Below, piece after piece: positions 16,895 through 24,994 of a stretch of 41,381 bases of DNA. Source of the DNA: Candidatus Parendomicrobium reticulitermitis (GTDB taxonomy: Bacteria > Elusimicrobiota > Endomicrobiia > Endomicrobiales > Endomicrobiaceae); assembly GCA_031287095.1 (NCBI GenBank), contig JAITTG010000073.1:1-41381 (forward strand), given 5' to 3'. Position 1 is the stretch's first letter, and the number at the start of each line of letters is the position of its first letter. A program made the translations under genes and the position numbers. A model generated the notes under the pieces. The model ran no database searches. It was not told the DNA's origin and saw only the letters and a program-made list of their open reading frames with translations.

Positions 16895-16900
16895 ATTATA
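16895..16900 (-). promoter_or_regulatory. -10 box of azlC, near-leaderless
   Basis: On the minus strand the sequence reads TATAATAAGAACGCTATG. The hexamer is nine bases from the start codon and nothing resembles a ribosome site between them. Confidence 0.55.
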
Positions 16901-16903
16901 CGC

Positions 16904-16944
16904 GCAAAAAACCTGAAAACTTTTATCAAATTTTCAGGTTTTTT
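16904..16944. terminator. Bidirectional intrinsic terminator
   Basis: AACCTGAAAA pairs with TTTTCAGGTT around an 11-nt loop, with an A-run before and a T-run after. On the minus strand it ends the operon that closes at 16970 and separates it from azlC. Confidence 0.85.
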
Positions 16945-16969
16945 CGGGAGAGTCTTGGAGAAGGCTCTT

Positions 16970-17389
16970 TTATTTTTTAGTTTTTGCTTTTTTGTCCTTA
17001 TTGTTTTTTAGCGCTTTTTGACCGGCGGGACTTAACATAAAATCAACTTTTTTACTTACATATCCGCTTTTATTAGTCTCAATCTCTCTTATTACGCTTC
17101 CAATGTCGGCGACCAATTCTTTTCTGCTGGCGAGTTCTTTATCTGTCCGCCCGGATACCAACCTTGTTATATCCCCCTTAATCGCAGTTTTCTCTTTATC
17201 TTCGGCTTTATTGTATTTCTCTATAAAATTTCTAAGTTCTCTTTTATAAGCATTATAGTCTTTTCTCATTTCCGACAGTTTTTCTTTATCGTATTTAAAA
17301 CTGAAAGTGTCCGCTTCGAAATTTCCAACTGCTCCGGCTATTATGCTCATTAAAAACAACATACATACCGTCATTGAGATTTTTTTCAT
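16970..17389 (-). CDS. Exported helical protein, paralogue 2 of the sigma operon
   Basis: About 139 residues with a signal peptide (MKKISMTVCMLFLMSIIAG) and a mature part that is almost all charged helix: LSEMRKDYNAYKRELRNFIEKY and later SVIREIETNKSGYVSKKVDFM. A Lys-rich tail ends it. It aligns over most of its length with the gene at 17448 (EMRK, then LR..IEKYNKAEDKEK, then DKEL, then IEtNKSgY), so the two are duplicates. The ATG at 17389 is chosen over 17395 because AAAGGAG is seven bases before it. The overall look recalls Spy/CpxP-like periplasmic helical proteins, but no LTxxQ motif is visible. Function unknown. Confidence 0.75.
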   Translation of the reverse strand: MKKISMTVCMLFLMSIIAGAVGNFEADTFSFKYDKEKLSEMRKDYNAYKRELRNFIEKYNKAEDKEKTAIKGDITRLVSGRTDKELASRKELVADIGSVIREIETNKSGYVSKKVDFMLSPAGQKALKNNKDKKAKTKK

Positions 17390-17414
17390 TTTCATTCTCC
17401 TTTTGTTTTAATTT

Positions 17415-17430
17415 ACATAAAGCTTTATGT
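17415..17430. promoter_or_regulatory. 16-bp perfect palindrome between the two paralogues
   Basis: ACATAAAGCTTTATGT is a perfect inverted repeat with a T-run behind it on the plus strand. It may be an operator or a weak processing or termination site between the two exported-protein genes. Confidence 0.3.
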
Positions 17431-17447
17431 TTTTACTACAACCGGTT

Positions 17448-17903
17448 TTATTGTCCAACGGTGATATTTACGCTTCTTCTAATCACCATATTGTTTTGTC
17501 CCTGATGCTGATACTGTTCTACAAAAAACTTAGCTCTTTCATTGATGTAATTGGATTTGTCGGATTCAATCTCTTTGATTTTTTTATCTAATTCGCCAAT
17601 CCTTTCCATTTGCATTTTGAGAAACTCCCTATTGTTTTTTATTTCTTTGTCCGCTTGAACTGAAATCAGCGCTTTTATTTCTTCAAATATCTTTGCCTTG
17701 TCTTTTTCTTTAGCGCTATTGTGTTTTTCAAGCAAATCTCTCAAATTCTTCTGAAACAGAAGTTGTTCTTTTCTCATCTCTTGTAACATCATCTGCTCGT
17801 TTTTTATTGCAATGCCTGGGTTATTGCTGAGAGGCATATCGGCAAAGACGAGATTGGAAAACAACAAAATATTAAAAAGAATTAACAAGATTTTTTTATT
17901 CAT
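17448..17903 (-). CDS. Exported helical protein, paralogue 1 of the sigma operon
   Basis: About 151 residues. The signal peptide is MNKKILLILFNILLFSNLVFA with a likely cleavage before Asp. The mature protein is a long charged helix: MMLQEMRKEQLLFQKNLRDL, EKHNSAKEKDKAKIFEEIKAL, QADKEIKNNREFL and KKIKEIESDKSNYINERAKFF in order, then a Gln/Asn-rich turn. The start at 17903 has AAGGAG five bases before it; upstream Mets lack this. It lies behind the ECF sigma and anti-sigma genes on the same strand, so it is a likely target or sensor of that pathway. It is a duplicate of the next gene. Confidence 0.75.
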   Translation of the reverse strand: MNKKILLILFNILLFSNLVFADMPLSNNPGIAIKNEQMMLQEMRKEQLLFQKNLRDLLEKHNSAKEKDKAKIFEEIKALISVQADKEIKNNREFLKMQMERIGELDKKIKEIESDKSNYINERAKFFVEQYQHQGQNNMVIRRSVNITVGQ

Positions 17904-18067
17904 AACATCTCCTTTTTTCATATTCCCTCTCTCTTGCATTGCGCTCCTCATTCTCTTTTCGCTTTACTCAAAGTCTCTCTCCCATAGGAGAGGGGACAAG
18001 AGGTAAAGAGGCAAATAGGGAAGAGAGCGGCGCAAAGCGGCGGGCGAGGGGCAGGCGCAAAGCGCCT

Positions 18068-18475
18068 CTATAACATATTTATTGATTCTAAACTGCTTAT
18101 ATTTGAAACCATATTTGATATTTCCTCATAACTTATAGGCGACACATTATAAGCGTTAGAATATTCAATAGTCTTTTGCGTATTCTTAAAAACAGCCGCA
18201 ACCCCTATAAGCAAACAAGCGGCTAAAGCGAGAGCGGTTTTATAGATAGCGGGTTGTTTCAAAAAAGATTTTTTTCTCGTAGTCTTACTGAAAATACTGT
18301 CTATAACCGCTTGCGGAGCGCTATATTCGGGTTTTGCGCTTTGAATTTCGTCAAAAATCTCCAAAGACTGCCTGCATTCAGGGCAGGATAAAAGATGTTT
18401 TTCAAATATTATCCTTTCTTGTTCGTCCATCTCATTATAGAGATATAAAGGTAATCTATCGCATGCATTCTTCAT
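18068..18475 (-). CDS. Anti-sigma factor with zinc-binding (ZAS) domain
   Basis: 135 residues. The cytoplasmic part has the zinc-binding anti-sigma motif H27-x3-C31-x2-C34 (FEKHLLSCPECRQ) with Cys5 as a possible further ligand. One membrane helix follows at about 80-98 (ALALAACLLIGVAAVF), then a short periplasmic part of about 35 residues. It should hold the sigma factor encoded just before it inactive at the membrane until a signal arrives. Its start lies 20 bases inside the sigma gene, implying tight coupling. The periplasmic part has no known sensor domain. Confidence 0.82.
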   Translation of the reverse strand: MKNACDRLPLYLYNEMDEQERIIFEKHLLSCPECRQSLEIFDEIQSAKPEYSAPQAVIDSIFSKTTRKKSFLKQPAIYKTALALAACLLIGVAAVFKNTQKTIEYSNAYNVSPISYEEISNMVSNISSLESINML

Positions 18476-19052
18476 TATATGCCTCCGGTTCCTTTTCGGA
18501 TATTATTTTTTTGACTTTCTGCAATGACCTATTAAATTTTGACAACAGCGTTCCTATCGGCTTATTTTGCATTTCGGCAATCTCTTTAAAAGTAAAAGAA
18601 TCTTTTAAATAAATCAATTCCCTTTCTTCAACCGACAAATTGCTTATCGCTTTTCTCACTAATTCTTTTCTGTCGTTTGTGATGATTACTTCAAGCGGAT
18701 GCGGAGTTTTATCGGGCATTGTGTCTAAAATAGACATTTCATCGTCCTCCTGCGTTTCTAAGGGCAGCGCCCTTCTTGTTTTATCTCTTCTAAAAAAATC
18801 CATCGTCATATTTTTTGCTATTATAAAAATCCAATGTTTCAATTTGTTTTCTTCGCTATATTTGGGCAGATTTTTAAAAATTCTTATAAAAATATCTTGC
18901 AGTATATCGTTTGCAGTTTCGGGATTTTTGACCATTGAGATTACATAAGTATAGAGTTGAGCCTGATAACGAAGAACTATCTCTTCAAAAGCCTTATTAT
19001 CGCCGTCTTTAAACTTTGAAATTAGTTCAGAATCTTCACAATTTTTCATCAT
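18456..19052 (-). CDS. ECF-family RNA polymerase sigma factor
   Basis: A 198-residue group 4 sigma factor. Region 2 is clear (FEEIVLRYQAQLYTYVISMV, then ANDILQDIFIRIFKNLPKY and LKHWIFIIAKNMTMDFFRR), and so is region 4 (AISNLSVEERELIYLKDSFT, FKEIAEMQNKPIGTLLSKFN). No extra domains. Two Met codons stand in tandem; TATAAT lies one base before the first and four before the second, and no ribosome site is present, so translation may begin on a leaderless message at 19049. It heads an operon with its anti-sigma and two exported proteins. Confidence 0.9.
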   Translation of the reverse strand: MMKNCEDSELISKFKDGDNKAFEEIVLRYQAQLYTYVISMVKNPETANDILQDIFIRIFKNLPKYSEENKLKHWIFIIAKNMTMDFFRRDKTRRALPLETQEDDEMSILDTMPDKTPHPLEVIITNDRKELVRKAISNLSVEERELIYLKDSFTFKEIAEMQNKPIGTLLSKFNRSLQKVKKIISEKEPEAYNEECMR

Positions 19053-19115
19053 AATTATACCCTAACGCCTTTTGCGTAATATTTATTGCATTTTTGTTGG
19101 ATTTTTGGCTATTTT

Positions 19116-19625
19116 TCACTTTATTTGTGAAATTGAGAGGTTTTGCGTTTGAAATGAGCGAAATTCAATGCCTGCCTCTTTAAATAAATCTTCATAAGAC
19201 TTATCGGGATAAACTTCGCTTACTATGACCTTTACAATGCCTGAATTGGCAATCATTTTAGCGCATAAAATACACGGGGAATGAGTGCAATATAGAGTTG
19301 AACCTTTTATATTGATTCCATGATAACCGCCTTGTATGATTGCATTTTGCTCAGCGTGAATGGCTCTGCATATCTCGTGTTTTTGTCCCGACGGGATATT
19401 TAATTGATTTCTCAAACAGCCCAATGCCAAACAATCGGTAGTCCCTGCCGCCGCGCCATTATAGCCTGTGGTCAAAACCCGTTTATCTCTTACTATTACA
19501 GCCCCTACATGATGTCTAATGCAAGTTGACCTTTCGGCTGCAAGCCAAGCCAATTTCATAAAATACTCATCCCAAGAAGGGCGCTGTAACGCTAAATTGT
19601 TTTCGTTTTGCTGTTTATTATTCAT
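19116..19625 (-). CDS. Deoxycytidylate (dCMP) deaminase
   Basis: A 169-residue zinc enzyme of the ComEB/dCMP-deaminase group, which turns dCMP into dUMP for thymidylate synthesis. It shows GAVIVRDKRVLTTGYNG, the zinc site CRAIHAEQNAI and CTHSPCILCAKMI. The Met at 19625 is chosen because upstream codons have no similarity to the family and a TATAAT lies nine bases before this ATG. The gene diverges from the MetH reactivation gene across 67 bases. A general cytidine deaminase is less likely given these motifs. Confidence 0.88.
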   Translation of the reverse strand: MNNKQQNENNLALQRPSWDEYFMKLAWLAAERSTCIRHHVGAVIVRDKRVLTTGYNGAAAGTTDCLALGCLRNQLNIPSGQKHEICRAIHAEQNAIIQGGYHGINIKGSTLYCTHSPCILCAKMIANSGIVKVIVSEVYPDKSYEDLFKEAGIEFRSFQTQNLSISQIK

Positions 19626-19634
19626 AGCGGGCGT

Positions 19635-19685
19635 ATTATAGCAAAAATTGCCGAAAACAATTTTCATTGCCTTTTTTGCTATAAT
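19635..19685. promoter_or_regulatory. Divergent, near-leaderless promoters
   Basis: On the minus strand GCTATAAT ends nine bases before the dCMP deaminase ATG. On the plus strand GCTATAAT (hexamer 19680-19685) ends seven bases before the ATG at 19693. Neither gene has a Shine-Dalgarno. Minus-35 boxes are not convincing. Confidence 0.55.
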
Positions 19686-19692
19686 CGCCGAT

Positions 19693-20295
19693 ATGATAAC
19701 AATACCGCATATCCGCATATCTTATGAAGAAGTCCTTGCAAGGCTTGGATATTCAAAGAGCAAAACCAAAATAACAGCCGATATAGAAACGGCAATAAAG
19801 GACAATATATTCCTTGCCGATAAATTATTAAAAGCAAAGGTCGTTTTGGCTTATACTAAAATCGCATTGAAAAATGATATAGTTTTTTTGGAAAATGCTT
19901 TTAAAATAGATAGTTCAAACATTGCAAGATTGCTTAAAGATTGTTTTATGGTTTATGGCATTGCTATCACAATAGGAACGGATATAGAAAATAAAAGAGA
20001 TGATTTTTTAAGCAAAAAAGAAACTTTTAACGCTTTGATTTTGGATTCTTGCGGTTCTGTAAGCGCTGAGGCTTTTATGCGGGATGCTTATAATCAAATA
20101 AGAGATATAGAAAAAAGCAAAGGACTGACAATTACAAAGAGATATTCTTGCGGATATGGGGATTGGCGGCTTGAAAGCCAAAAAGATTTTTTAAATTGGC
20201 TTGGAGCGGACAAAATAGGAATAAATTTGACAGACGGCTATATGATGAAGCCCGAAAAATCAATTTCGGCTTTAATAGGGGTTAAAAAAGCGTAG
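19693..20295 (+). CDS. Free-standing methionine synthase reactivation domain
   Basis: 200 residues that correspond to the C-terminal activation domain of cobalamin-dependent methionine synthase, which binds SAM and reductively methylates oxidised cob(II)alamin. The signature RYSCGYGDWRLESQKDF (usual RxSPGYGdw) and GINLTDGYMMKPEKSISALI near the end are clear. In E. coli this is fused to MetH; here it is a separate gene 88 bases before a MetH that lacks it, as known in some thermophiles and anaerobes. The start at 19693 follows a TATAAT by seven bases. Cys replaces the usual Pro in the SPGYG motif. Confidence 0.85.
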   Translation: MITIPHIRISYEEVLARLGYSKSKTKITADIETAIKDNIFLADKLLKAKVVLAYTKIALKNDIVFLENAFKIDSSNIARLLKDCFMVYGIAITIGTDIENKRDDFLSKKETFNALILDSCGSVSAEAFMRDAYNQIRDIEKSKGLTITKRYSCGYGDWRLESQKDFLNWLGADKIGINLTDGYMMKPEKSISALIGVKKA

Positions 20296-20300
20296 TTTTT

Positions 20301-20368
20301 GTCATTGTCTTTGCCGTTTTATTTTTTTGCGCAACTTGCGAGAAAAGTCGTTGTCGTTGTAGTTAAAA
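20301..20368 (+). repeat. Dispersed repeat family C, copy between the MetH genes
   Basis: GCGCAACTTGCGAGAAAAG followed by TCGTTGTCGTTG matches 10861-10890 and 23650-23690. It fills the space between the reactivation gene and metH. Confidence 0.6.
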
Positions 20369-20383
20369 CAAAGAGAGGACAAA

Positions 20384-22924
20384 ATGAATAAAAAAAATTT
20401 TCTAAACTTATTAAATGAAAAGGTTCTGCTTTTGGATGGAGCGACAGGCACAGAACTTTCTCGCAAAGACTATATTAAAGATATAGCCGCAGTTGAAGAG
20501 TTAAATATCAAATTTCCAGAGCGCATTGCCGATATTTATTCATCTTATATAGAAGCAGGATCAGACATACTCCTTGCCAACACTTTCGGCGCAAACCCTA
20601 TCAGGATGAAAAAGCATAATCTTTTAGACAAAACCGAAGAAATCATCAAAAACGGCATAAATATTTTAAGAGATTGCGCCAAAAAGCAAAACAAAGAAAT
20701 AATAGCCGCGGGCGATATATCTTCTATCGGCGAATATATTGAGCCTTTGGGTAAACTGTCTTTTGACGAGGCTTTTGACGCTTTTTCAATGCAAGCGTCT
20801 TTGCTTGCAAAATACAATGCCGATATTATCGTGATAGAAACAATGACGGAAATCAAAGAATTAAAAGCCGCTATACTTGCCGCTAAAGATAATTTTAAAG
20901 GAGCAATCATAGCTCAAATGACATTTTCCCAAGACAAAATCACTCCAAGCGGAACGGATTTAAAGAGTTTTATAGCGATGGCAGAAAGTCTCGGAGCGGA
21001 CGCCATAGGTTTAAATTGCTCAGTAGGCTCAAAAGAGTTAGCTGATATGAGCAAAATCCTTACAGAAAATACAAATCTCCCTATATCTTTCAAACCAAAT
21101 GCAGGTATGCCTATTCTTGTAAATAAAGAAACCGTTTTTCCAGAAACAGTAGATGAATTTATAGAAAATTCTTTAAAAGCCTATTCTTATGGCGTAAATA
21201 TGTTTGGCGGCTGTTGCGGAACAAACCCTCAATATATAAAAGCGCTGTCAAAAGAGTTAAAAAATGCAAAACCAATAAAGAGAAAAACTGTGTCAAAATT
21301 CTTTTTATCTTCAAGAACTACGGCATATAATTTAGATGAAATCCGCAAACCCATAATAATCGGCGAGCGCATAAATCCCACAGGCAAAAAGAAATTTCAA
21401 GAAGAATTGTTAAAGAATCGTTTTACCTATGCAAAAGACGCGGCGCGTTCGCAAACCGAGTCAGGCGCAAATATATTAGATATCAATACAGGCATAGCCG
21501 GCGCAGATGAAACGAGTCTTTTGGTAAATGCGGTAAATCAAATTCAAGAAATCGTCCATATACCTTTATGTATAGATTCAAGCAATCCCAAATCTTTGCA
21601 AGAGGCTGTTAAAAGTTGCGCAGGCAGACCATTAATCAATTCAGTCAACGGCGAAAAAGAAAAACTTGAAACGATAATGCCGATAGCCAAAAAATACGGC
21701 TGCCCTTTAATCGCTCTTGCCACAGACGAAAAAGGCATACCAAAAACCGAACAAGAAAGATTAGACATTGCCGCAAAAATCGTTCAATACGCCGACAAAA
21801 TCGGCTTTCCAAGAAAAAATCTAATTTTTGATTATCTTTCTTTGGCGGTCAGCGCAAGCGTAGGTCAAACTGAGCGCACTTTAAACGCTATAAAAAAATC
21901 AAAACAATTATATCCCGAATGCAAAACCGTTTTGGGCATATCCAATATATCTTTCGGTCTTCCCGCAAGGCAGATTCTAAATTCAACTTTCTTAAAAATG
22001 GCGGTTGAGGCAGGTTTGGATTTTGCTATTATCAATCCATCGGAAGATTGGACTATCCATGACAAAAAGGCGCAATCTGTCCTTTTAGGAAAAGAAAACG
22101 CAATCAATGAATATATTACCGCCTATTCAGGCTTTAAAAAACAAACTGTCCAACAAGAAGAAGAAAATATCAGTCCCGCTAAAAAATTATATTTATCAGT
22201 TTTACGCGGCGACAAAAACGAAGTGCAAGATATTGTAAATAAGATTATAGACGAGGCGGGTCGTCATGAATTAAGTCGTCATTGCGGGTTTGACCCGCAA
22301 TCTCTGCCGTGTAGCGATATAGCAAAACAAGCCTGCAATGACAGCGGCGCTTTTAAAATAGTAAATGATTCCGTTCTTGGCGCTCTAAACGAAGTAGGAG
22401 AGAAATTCGCCGCAAAAGAATATTTCCTGCCTCAAATAATAATGTCGGCGGAAGTTGCTCAAAACGCTTTTGCAATCATAAAAGGGGTTTTAAAAAATTC
22501 GCAAAACCAAAATGTCAAAGGCTCTAAAATCATATTAGCCACTGTAAAAGGAGATATGCACGACATAGGCAAAAACATAGTAGGCGCGGTTCTTGAAAGT
22601 TATGGTTTTGAGATAATAGATTTAGGCGTCAATGTGAGCGCCGAAACCATAATTGCTAAAGCAAAAGAAATAAATCCCATTATCATAGGTTTATCGGCAT
22701 TGATGACCACGACAATGCCGGAAATGGAGACCGTAATAAATCTAAAAAAACTAAACGCTATCCCTGCCAAAATCATAATAGGCGGCGCCGCAGTAACAGC
22801 CAAATTCGCATTAGAAATCGGCGCTGATTTCTACGCCAAAGACGCCATAGAAGGCGCCAAATTCGTCCAAACTGCAAACAAGAATAATCCCACGCATCTT
22901 AAAAAATTGCACACAAACAACTAA
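20384..22924 (+). CDS. metH: Cobalamin-dependent methionine synthase (no activation domain)
   Basis: 846 residues transferring a methyl group from methyltetrahydrofolate to homocysteine. The homocysteine domain (1-300) has LNCSVG and GGCCGTNPQ as zinc ligands; the pterin domain (about 325-590) has IIGERINPTGKKKF and DINTG; the cap and B12 domain (about 610-840) have ALNEVGEKFAAKEYFLPQ and DMHDIG with His726. The C-terminal SAM-activation domain is absent and encoded by the gene before. Around residues 625-653 an insert RHELSRHCGFDPQSLPCSD and onward is coded by a palindromic repeat (22277-22342) that keeps the frame. It lies in the cap domain, before the conserved helix ALNEVGEKF. Confidence 0.92.
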   Translation: MNKKNFLNLLNEKVLLLDGATGTELSRKDYIKDIAAVEELNIKFPERIADIYSSYIEAGSDILLANTFGANPIRMKKHNLLDKTEEIIKNGINILRDCAKKQNKEIIAAGDISSIGEYIEPLGKLSFDEAFDAFSMQASLLAKYNADIIVIETMTEIKELKAAILAAKDNFKGAIIAQMTFSQDKITPSGTDLKSFIAMAESLGADAIGLNCSVGSKELADMSKILTENTNLPISFKPNAGMPILVNKETVFPETVDEFIENSLKAYSYGVNMFGGCCGTNPQYIKALSKELKNAKPIKRKTVSKFFLSSRTTAYNLDEIRKPIIIGERINPTGKKKFQEELLKNRFTYAKDAARSQTESGANILDINTGIAGADETSLLVNAVNQIQEIVHIPLCIDSSNPKSLQEAVKSCAGRPLINSVNGEKEKLETIMPIAKKYGCPLIALATDEKGIPKTEQERLDIAAKIVQYADKIGFPRKNLIFDYLSLAVSASVGQTERTLNAIKKSKQLYPECKTVLGISNISFGLPARQILNSTFLKMAVEAGLDFAIINPSEDWTIHDKKAQSVLLGKENAINEYITAYSGFKKQTVQQEEENISPAKKLYLSVLRGDKNEVQDIVNKIIDEAGRHELSRHCGFDPQSLPCSDIAKQACNDSGAFKIVNDSVLGALNEVGEKFAAKEYFLPQIIMSAEVAQNAFAIIKGVLKNSQNQNVKGSKIILATVKGDMHDIGKNIVGAVLESYGFEIIDLGVNVSAETIIAKAKEINPIIIGLSALMTTTMPEMETVINLKKLNAIPAKIIIGGAAVTAKFALEIGADFYAKDAIEGAKFVQTANKNNPTHLKKLHTNN
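22277..22342 (+). repeat. Palindromic repeat inserted in frame in metH
   Basis: The core TTGCGGGTTTGACCCGCAA is nearly identical to the intergenic copies at 12030, 38929 and 40985. Outer arms GTCATTGC (22278-22285) and GCAATGAC (22335-22342) also pair. The 66-bp length is a multiple of three and the reading frame has no stop. Confidence 0.85.
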
Positions 22925-23841
22925 TTGATTTTTCAATCACTTTCTTGAAAAAATGCTGTTATTCCGATGTCATTTTAAATAGACCTTTTACACAACCGAC
23001 GCATAAAAATAGATGGATATTGCGCGCCTTGCAGATTCGCGCAGGCTCGACTTTGCCGCCGAATCTATTTTATGCAGTTCTTCAAACCTTTGTTATTAGT
23101 GAAAAAGGAGTTTATTGTATGGATTTTGCGATTTCGCAAAATGACAATTCCGTTTTCGCGCAGACAAGATCTGTTAGCGCTCAATGATAACGCCTATACT
23201 CTTACATTCTTTGTATATTAGTTATGCAAGAGGTCTAATAAAGAGCGCATGTTTGGCAGCGGGCGCGAGATGGTGTTAAACAAAGACAATGACTGCGCAA
23301 GGAGCGCGAAATGGAAAAGACAACGACAAAAACAACAGATTTTCTCGCAAGTGGCGCAAAACGATAAAGAAAACAACAAAAAACAACAAAAAATAACAAA
23401 ACACAAAACTTGTAAGGGCGGGGTTCAAACCCGTCTACCTTAACGAAAGGCAAAAATGAACGGGAAATGTTAAAAAACAAAACGATGGAATGGCAACTGC
23501 TGGCAAGGACAAAAGCAATCCCTAACAATGTTGCGCCGTATTTAAGGAAAGGGCGCTCATGTCTCGCGCTCGCCGCCAGATATGCATGCGCTCTTTATTC
23601 ACCGTGCGGCGTTCGCTCCTTGTGTGATTGTTGCCTTTGTCGTTATCCCCATTTACATAACTTGCGGGAAATCGTTGCCGTTGCTGTTGTTTTCTTGCTT
23701 TAATCCATAACTTTATATAAAATAGCCTCGTAATCTAAAAAATAATTACACAAAAAATCAATCAAAAACTTCGCTTGTCCCCCGATAGCAGTCCATCGGG
23801 GGATTATAAAATTTGCTTGAAAAATCAATAAGGATTTAAAA
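22925..23841. repeat. Gene-free repeat mosaic before carA
   Basis: 917 bases with no convincing gene. 23001-23075 is a long stem (GCATAAAAATAGAT with ATCTATTTTATGC) enclosing TGCGCG/CGCGCA; its right part resembles 40724-40792. Family B copies lie at 23237-23272 (+) and 23519-23600 (-). Family C copies lie at 23291-23366 (-) and 23608-23700 (+). 23411-23436 (GGGCGGGGTTCAAACCCGTC) is another small palindrome. Confidence 0.7.
23778..23803 (+). promoter_or_regulatory. Hairpin in the carA leader
   Basis: TCCCCCGAT pairs perfectly with ATCGGGGGA across an 8-nt loop, 38 nt before the carA ATG. TATAAAAT at about 23714 could be the -10 box. There is no strong T-run, so control of carA by this hairpin is a guess. 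Confidence 0.4.
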
Positions 23842-24981
23842 ATGGCTGATAGTCGGATGCTTAGAAAAGGGTATAAAAAGGCTCGTCTTGAACTCTCAAA
23901 CGGTATGGTTTTTGAGGGTAGGGCTATCGGCTCCCAAAATTGTGTTAGCGGCGAGATGGTTTTTAATACAGGTATGCTTGGATATAGCGAAGCAATGACA
24001 GACCCCTCTTATTTAGGGCAAATCCTCGTTTTTTCTTTCTGTTTAATAGGCAATTACGGCGTTCCCGCAATAAAAAACAATGATATTTTCTCTTCCATAG
24101 GACATGAAAGTCAATCAATCAAGACTCAAGGCATAATAGTTTCGGATATTTTTGACGGCTGCTATCACCATGACGGCGGTCAGTCTCTTGAACAATGGAT
24201 GCTCGAGCAAAATGTTCCCGGTATTGCAGGCATTGACACAAGATATTTAGTTCAAGTGATAAGAGAAAGCGGCAATCTTTTCGGCAAAATCATCCCCGAA
24301 GGCGCAAAAAAAGAAAAGTTAAATCGCTTTGAATTTTTAAGCAGATTTAAAGACAAAGAATTTGTTGACCCCTCAAAATACAATCTTATGCCTTCAGTAT
24401 CCACAAAAGAATTTCAATATTTCGGCAATGGCGTAAAAAAAGTAGCCTTGATAGATTGCGGCGCTAAATGGAATATTATAAGAATGCTTGTTCAAAAGGG
24501 CTGTCAAGTGATTTTGACTCCTTGGGATGCTGATTTTTCCAAAGTGAATTGCGATGGCTGGCTTATTGCAAATGGTCCCGGCGACCCTGTAAATACTGGA
24601 GATTTAGTAACCCGTATTAAAAAAGATGTTTTGGGTTCAGGCAAGCCCGTTTTGGGGATATGTCTTGGACATCAATTATTAGCATTGGCAAGCGGAGCAA
24701 AAACAAAAAGATTAAGCCACGGACACCGAAGCCACAATCAGCCCGTATTTTCTCTACCAGAAAAAGCCGCCTTTATGTCCAGCCAAAACCACAGATATGC
24801 AGTTGAGAAAAAATCAATACAACAGGGCTGGAGATTATGGTTTGTCAATGCAAACGACGACTCCGTAGAAGGCTTAATCCACAAAACAAAACCATACATG
24901 TCAGTCCAATTCCACCCCGAAGCCTCAAGCGGACCAAACGACACAGGATGGATAATGGATAAGTTTATTGGGCAAATTTGA
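23842..24981 (+). CDS. carA: Carbamoyl-phosphate synthase, small subunit
   Basis: The 379-residue glutaminase subunit feeds ammonia to CarB for pyrimidine and arginine synthesis. The N-terminal half has LELSNGMVFEGRAIG and GEMVFNTGMLGYSEAMTDPS; the class I glutamine amidotransferase half has the nucleophile in LGICLGHQLLALASG, SHNQPV and QFHPEASSGP. AAGGA lies before the ATG. The usual partner carB is 2.27 kb downstream, separated by a restriction-modification block, which suggests insertion into an older carAB operon. Confidence 0.95.
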   Translation: MADSRMLRKGYKKARLELSNGMVFEGRAIGSQNCVSGEMVFNTGMLGYSEAMTDPSYLGQILVFSFCLIGNYGVPAIKNNDIFSSIGHESQSIKTQGIIVSDIFDGCYHHDGGQSLEQWMLEQNVPGIAGIDTRYLVQVIRESGNLFGKIIPEGAKKEKLNRFEFLSRFKDKEFVDPSKYNLMPSVSTKEFQYFGNGVKKVALIDCGAKWNIIRMLVQKGCQVILTPWDADFSKVNCDGWLIANGPGDPVNTGDLVTRIKKDVLGSGKPVLGICLGHQLLALASGAKTKRLSHGHRSHNQPVFSLPEKAAFMSSQNHRYAVEKKSIQQGWRLWFVNANDDSVEGLIHKTKPYMSVQFHPEASSGPNDTGWIMDKFIGQI

Positions 24982-24994
24982 GGAGCAAAGTTAA

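Noticed and set aside
22945-23187. 80-aa ORF after metH
   Set aside because: It spans a stem-loop repeat, has no ribosome site and no similarity that I can see.
23235-23703. Several overlapping ORFs on both strands before carA
   Set aside because: They follow repeat families B and C and overlap each other; none has a start site or domain.
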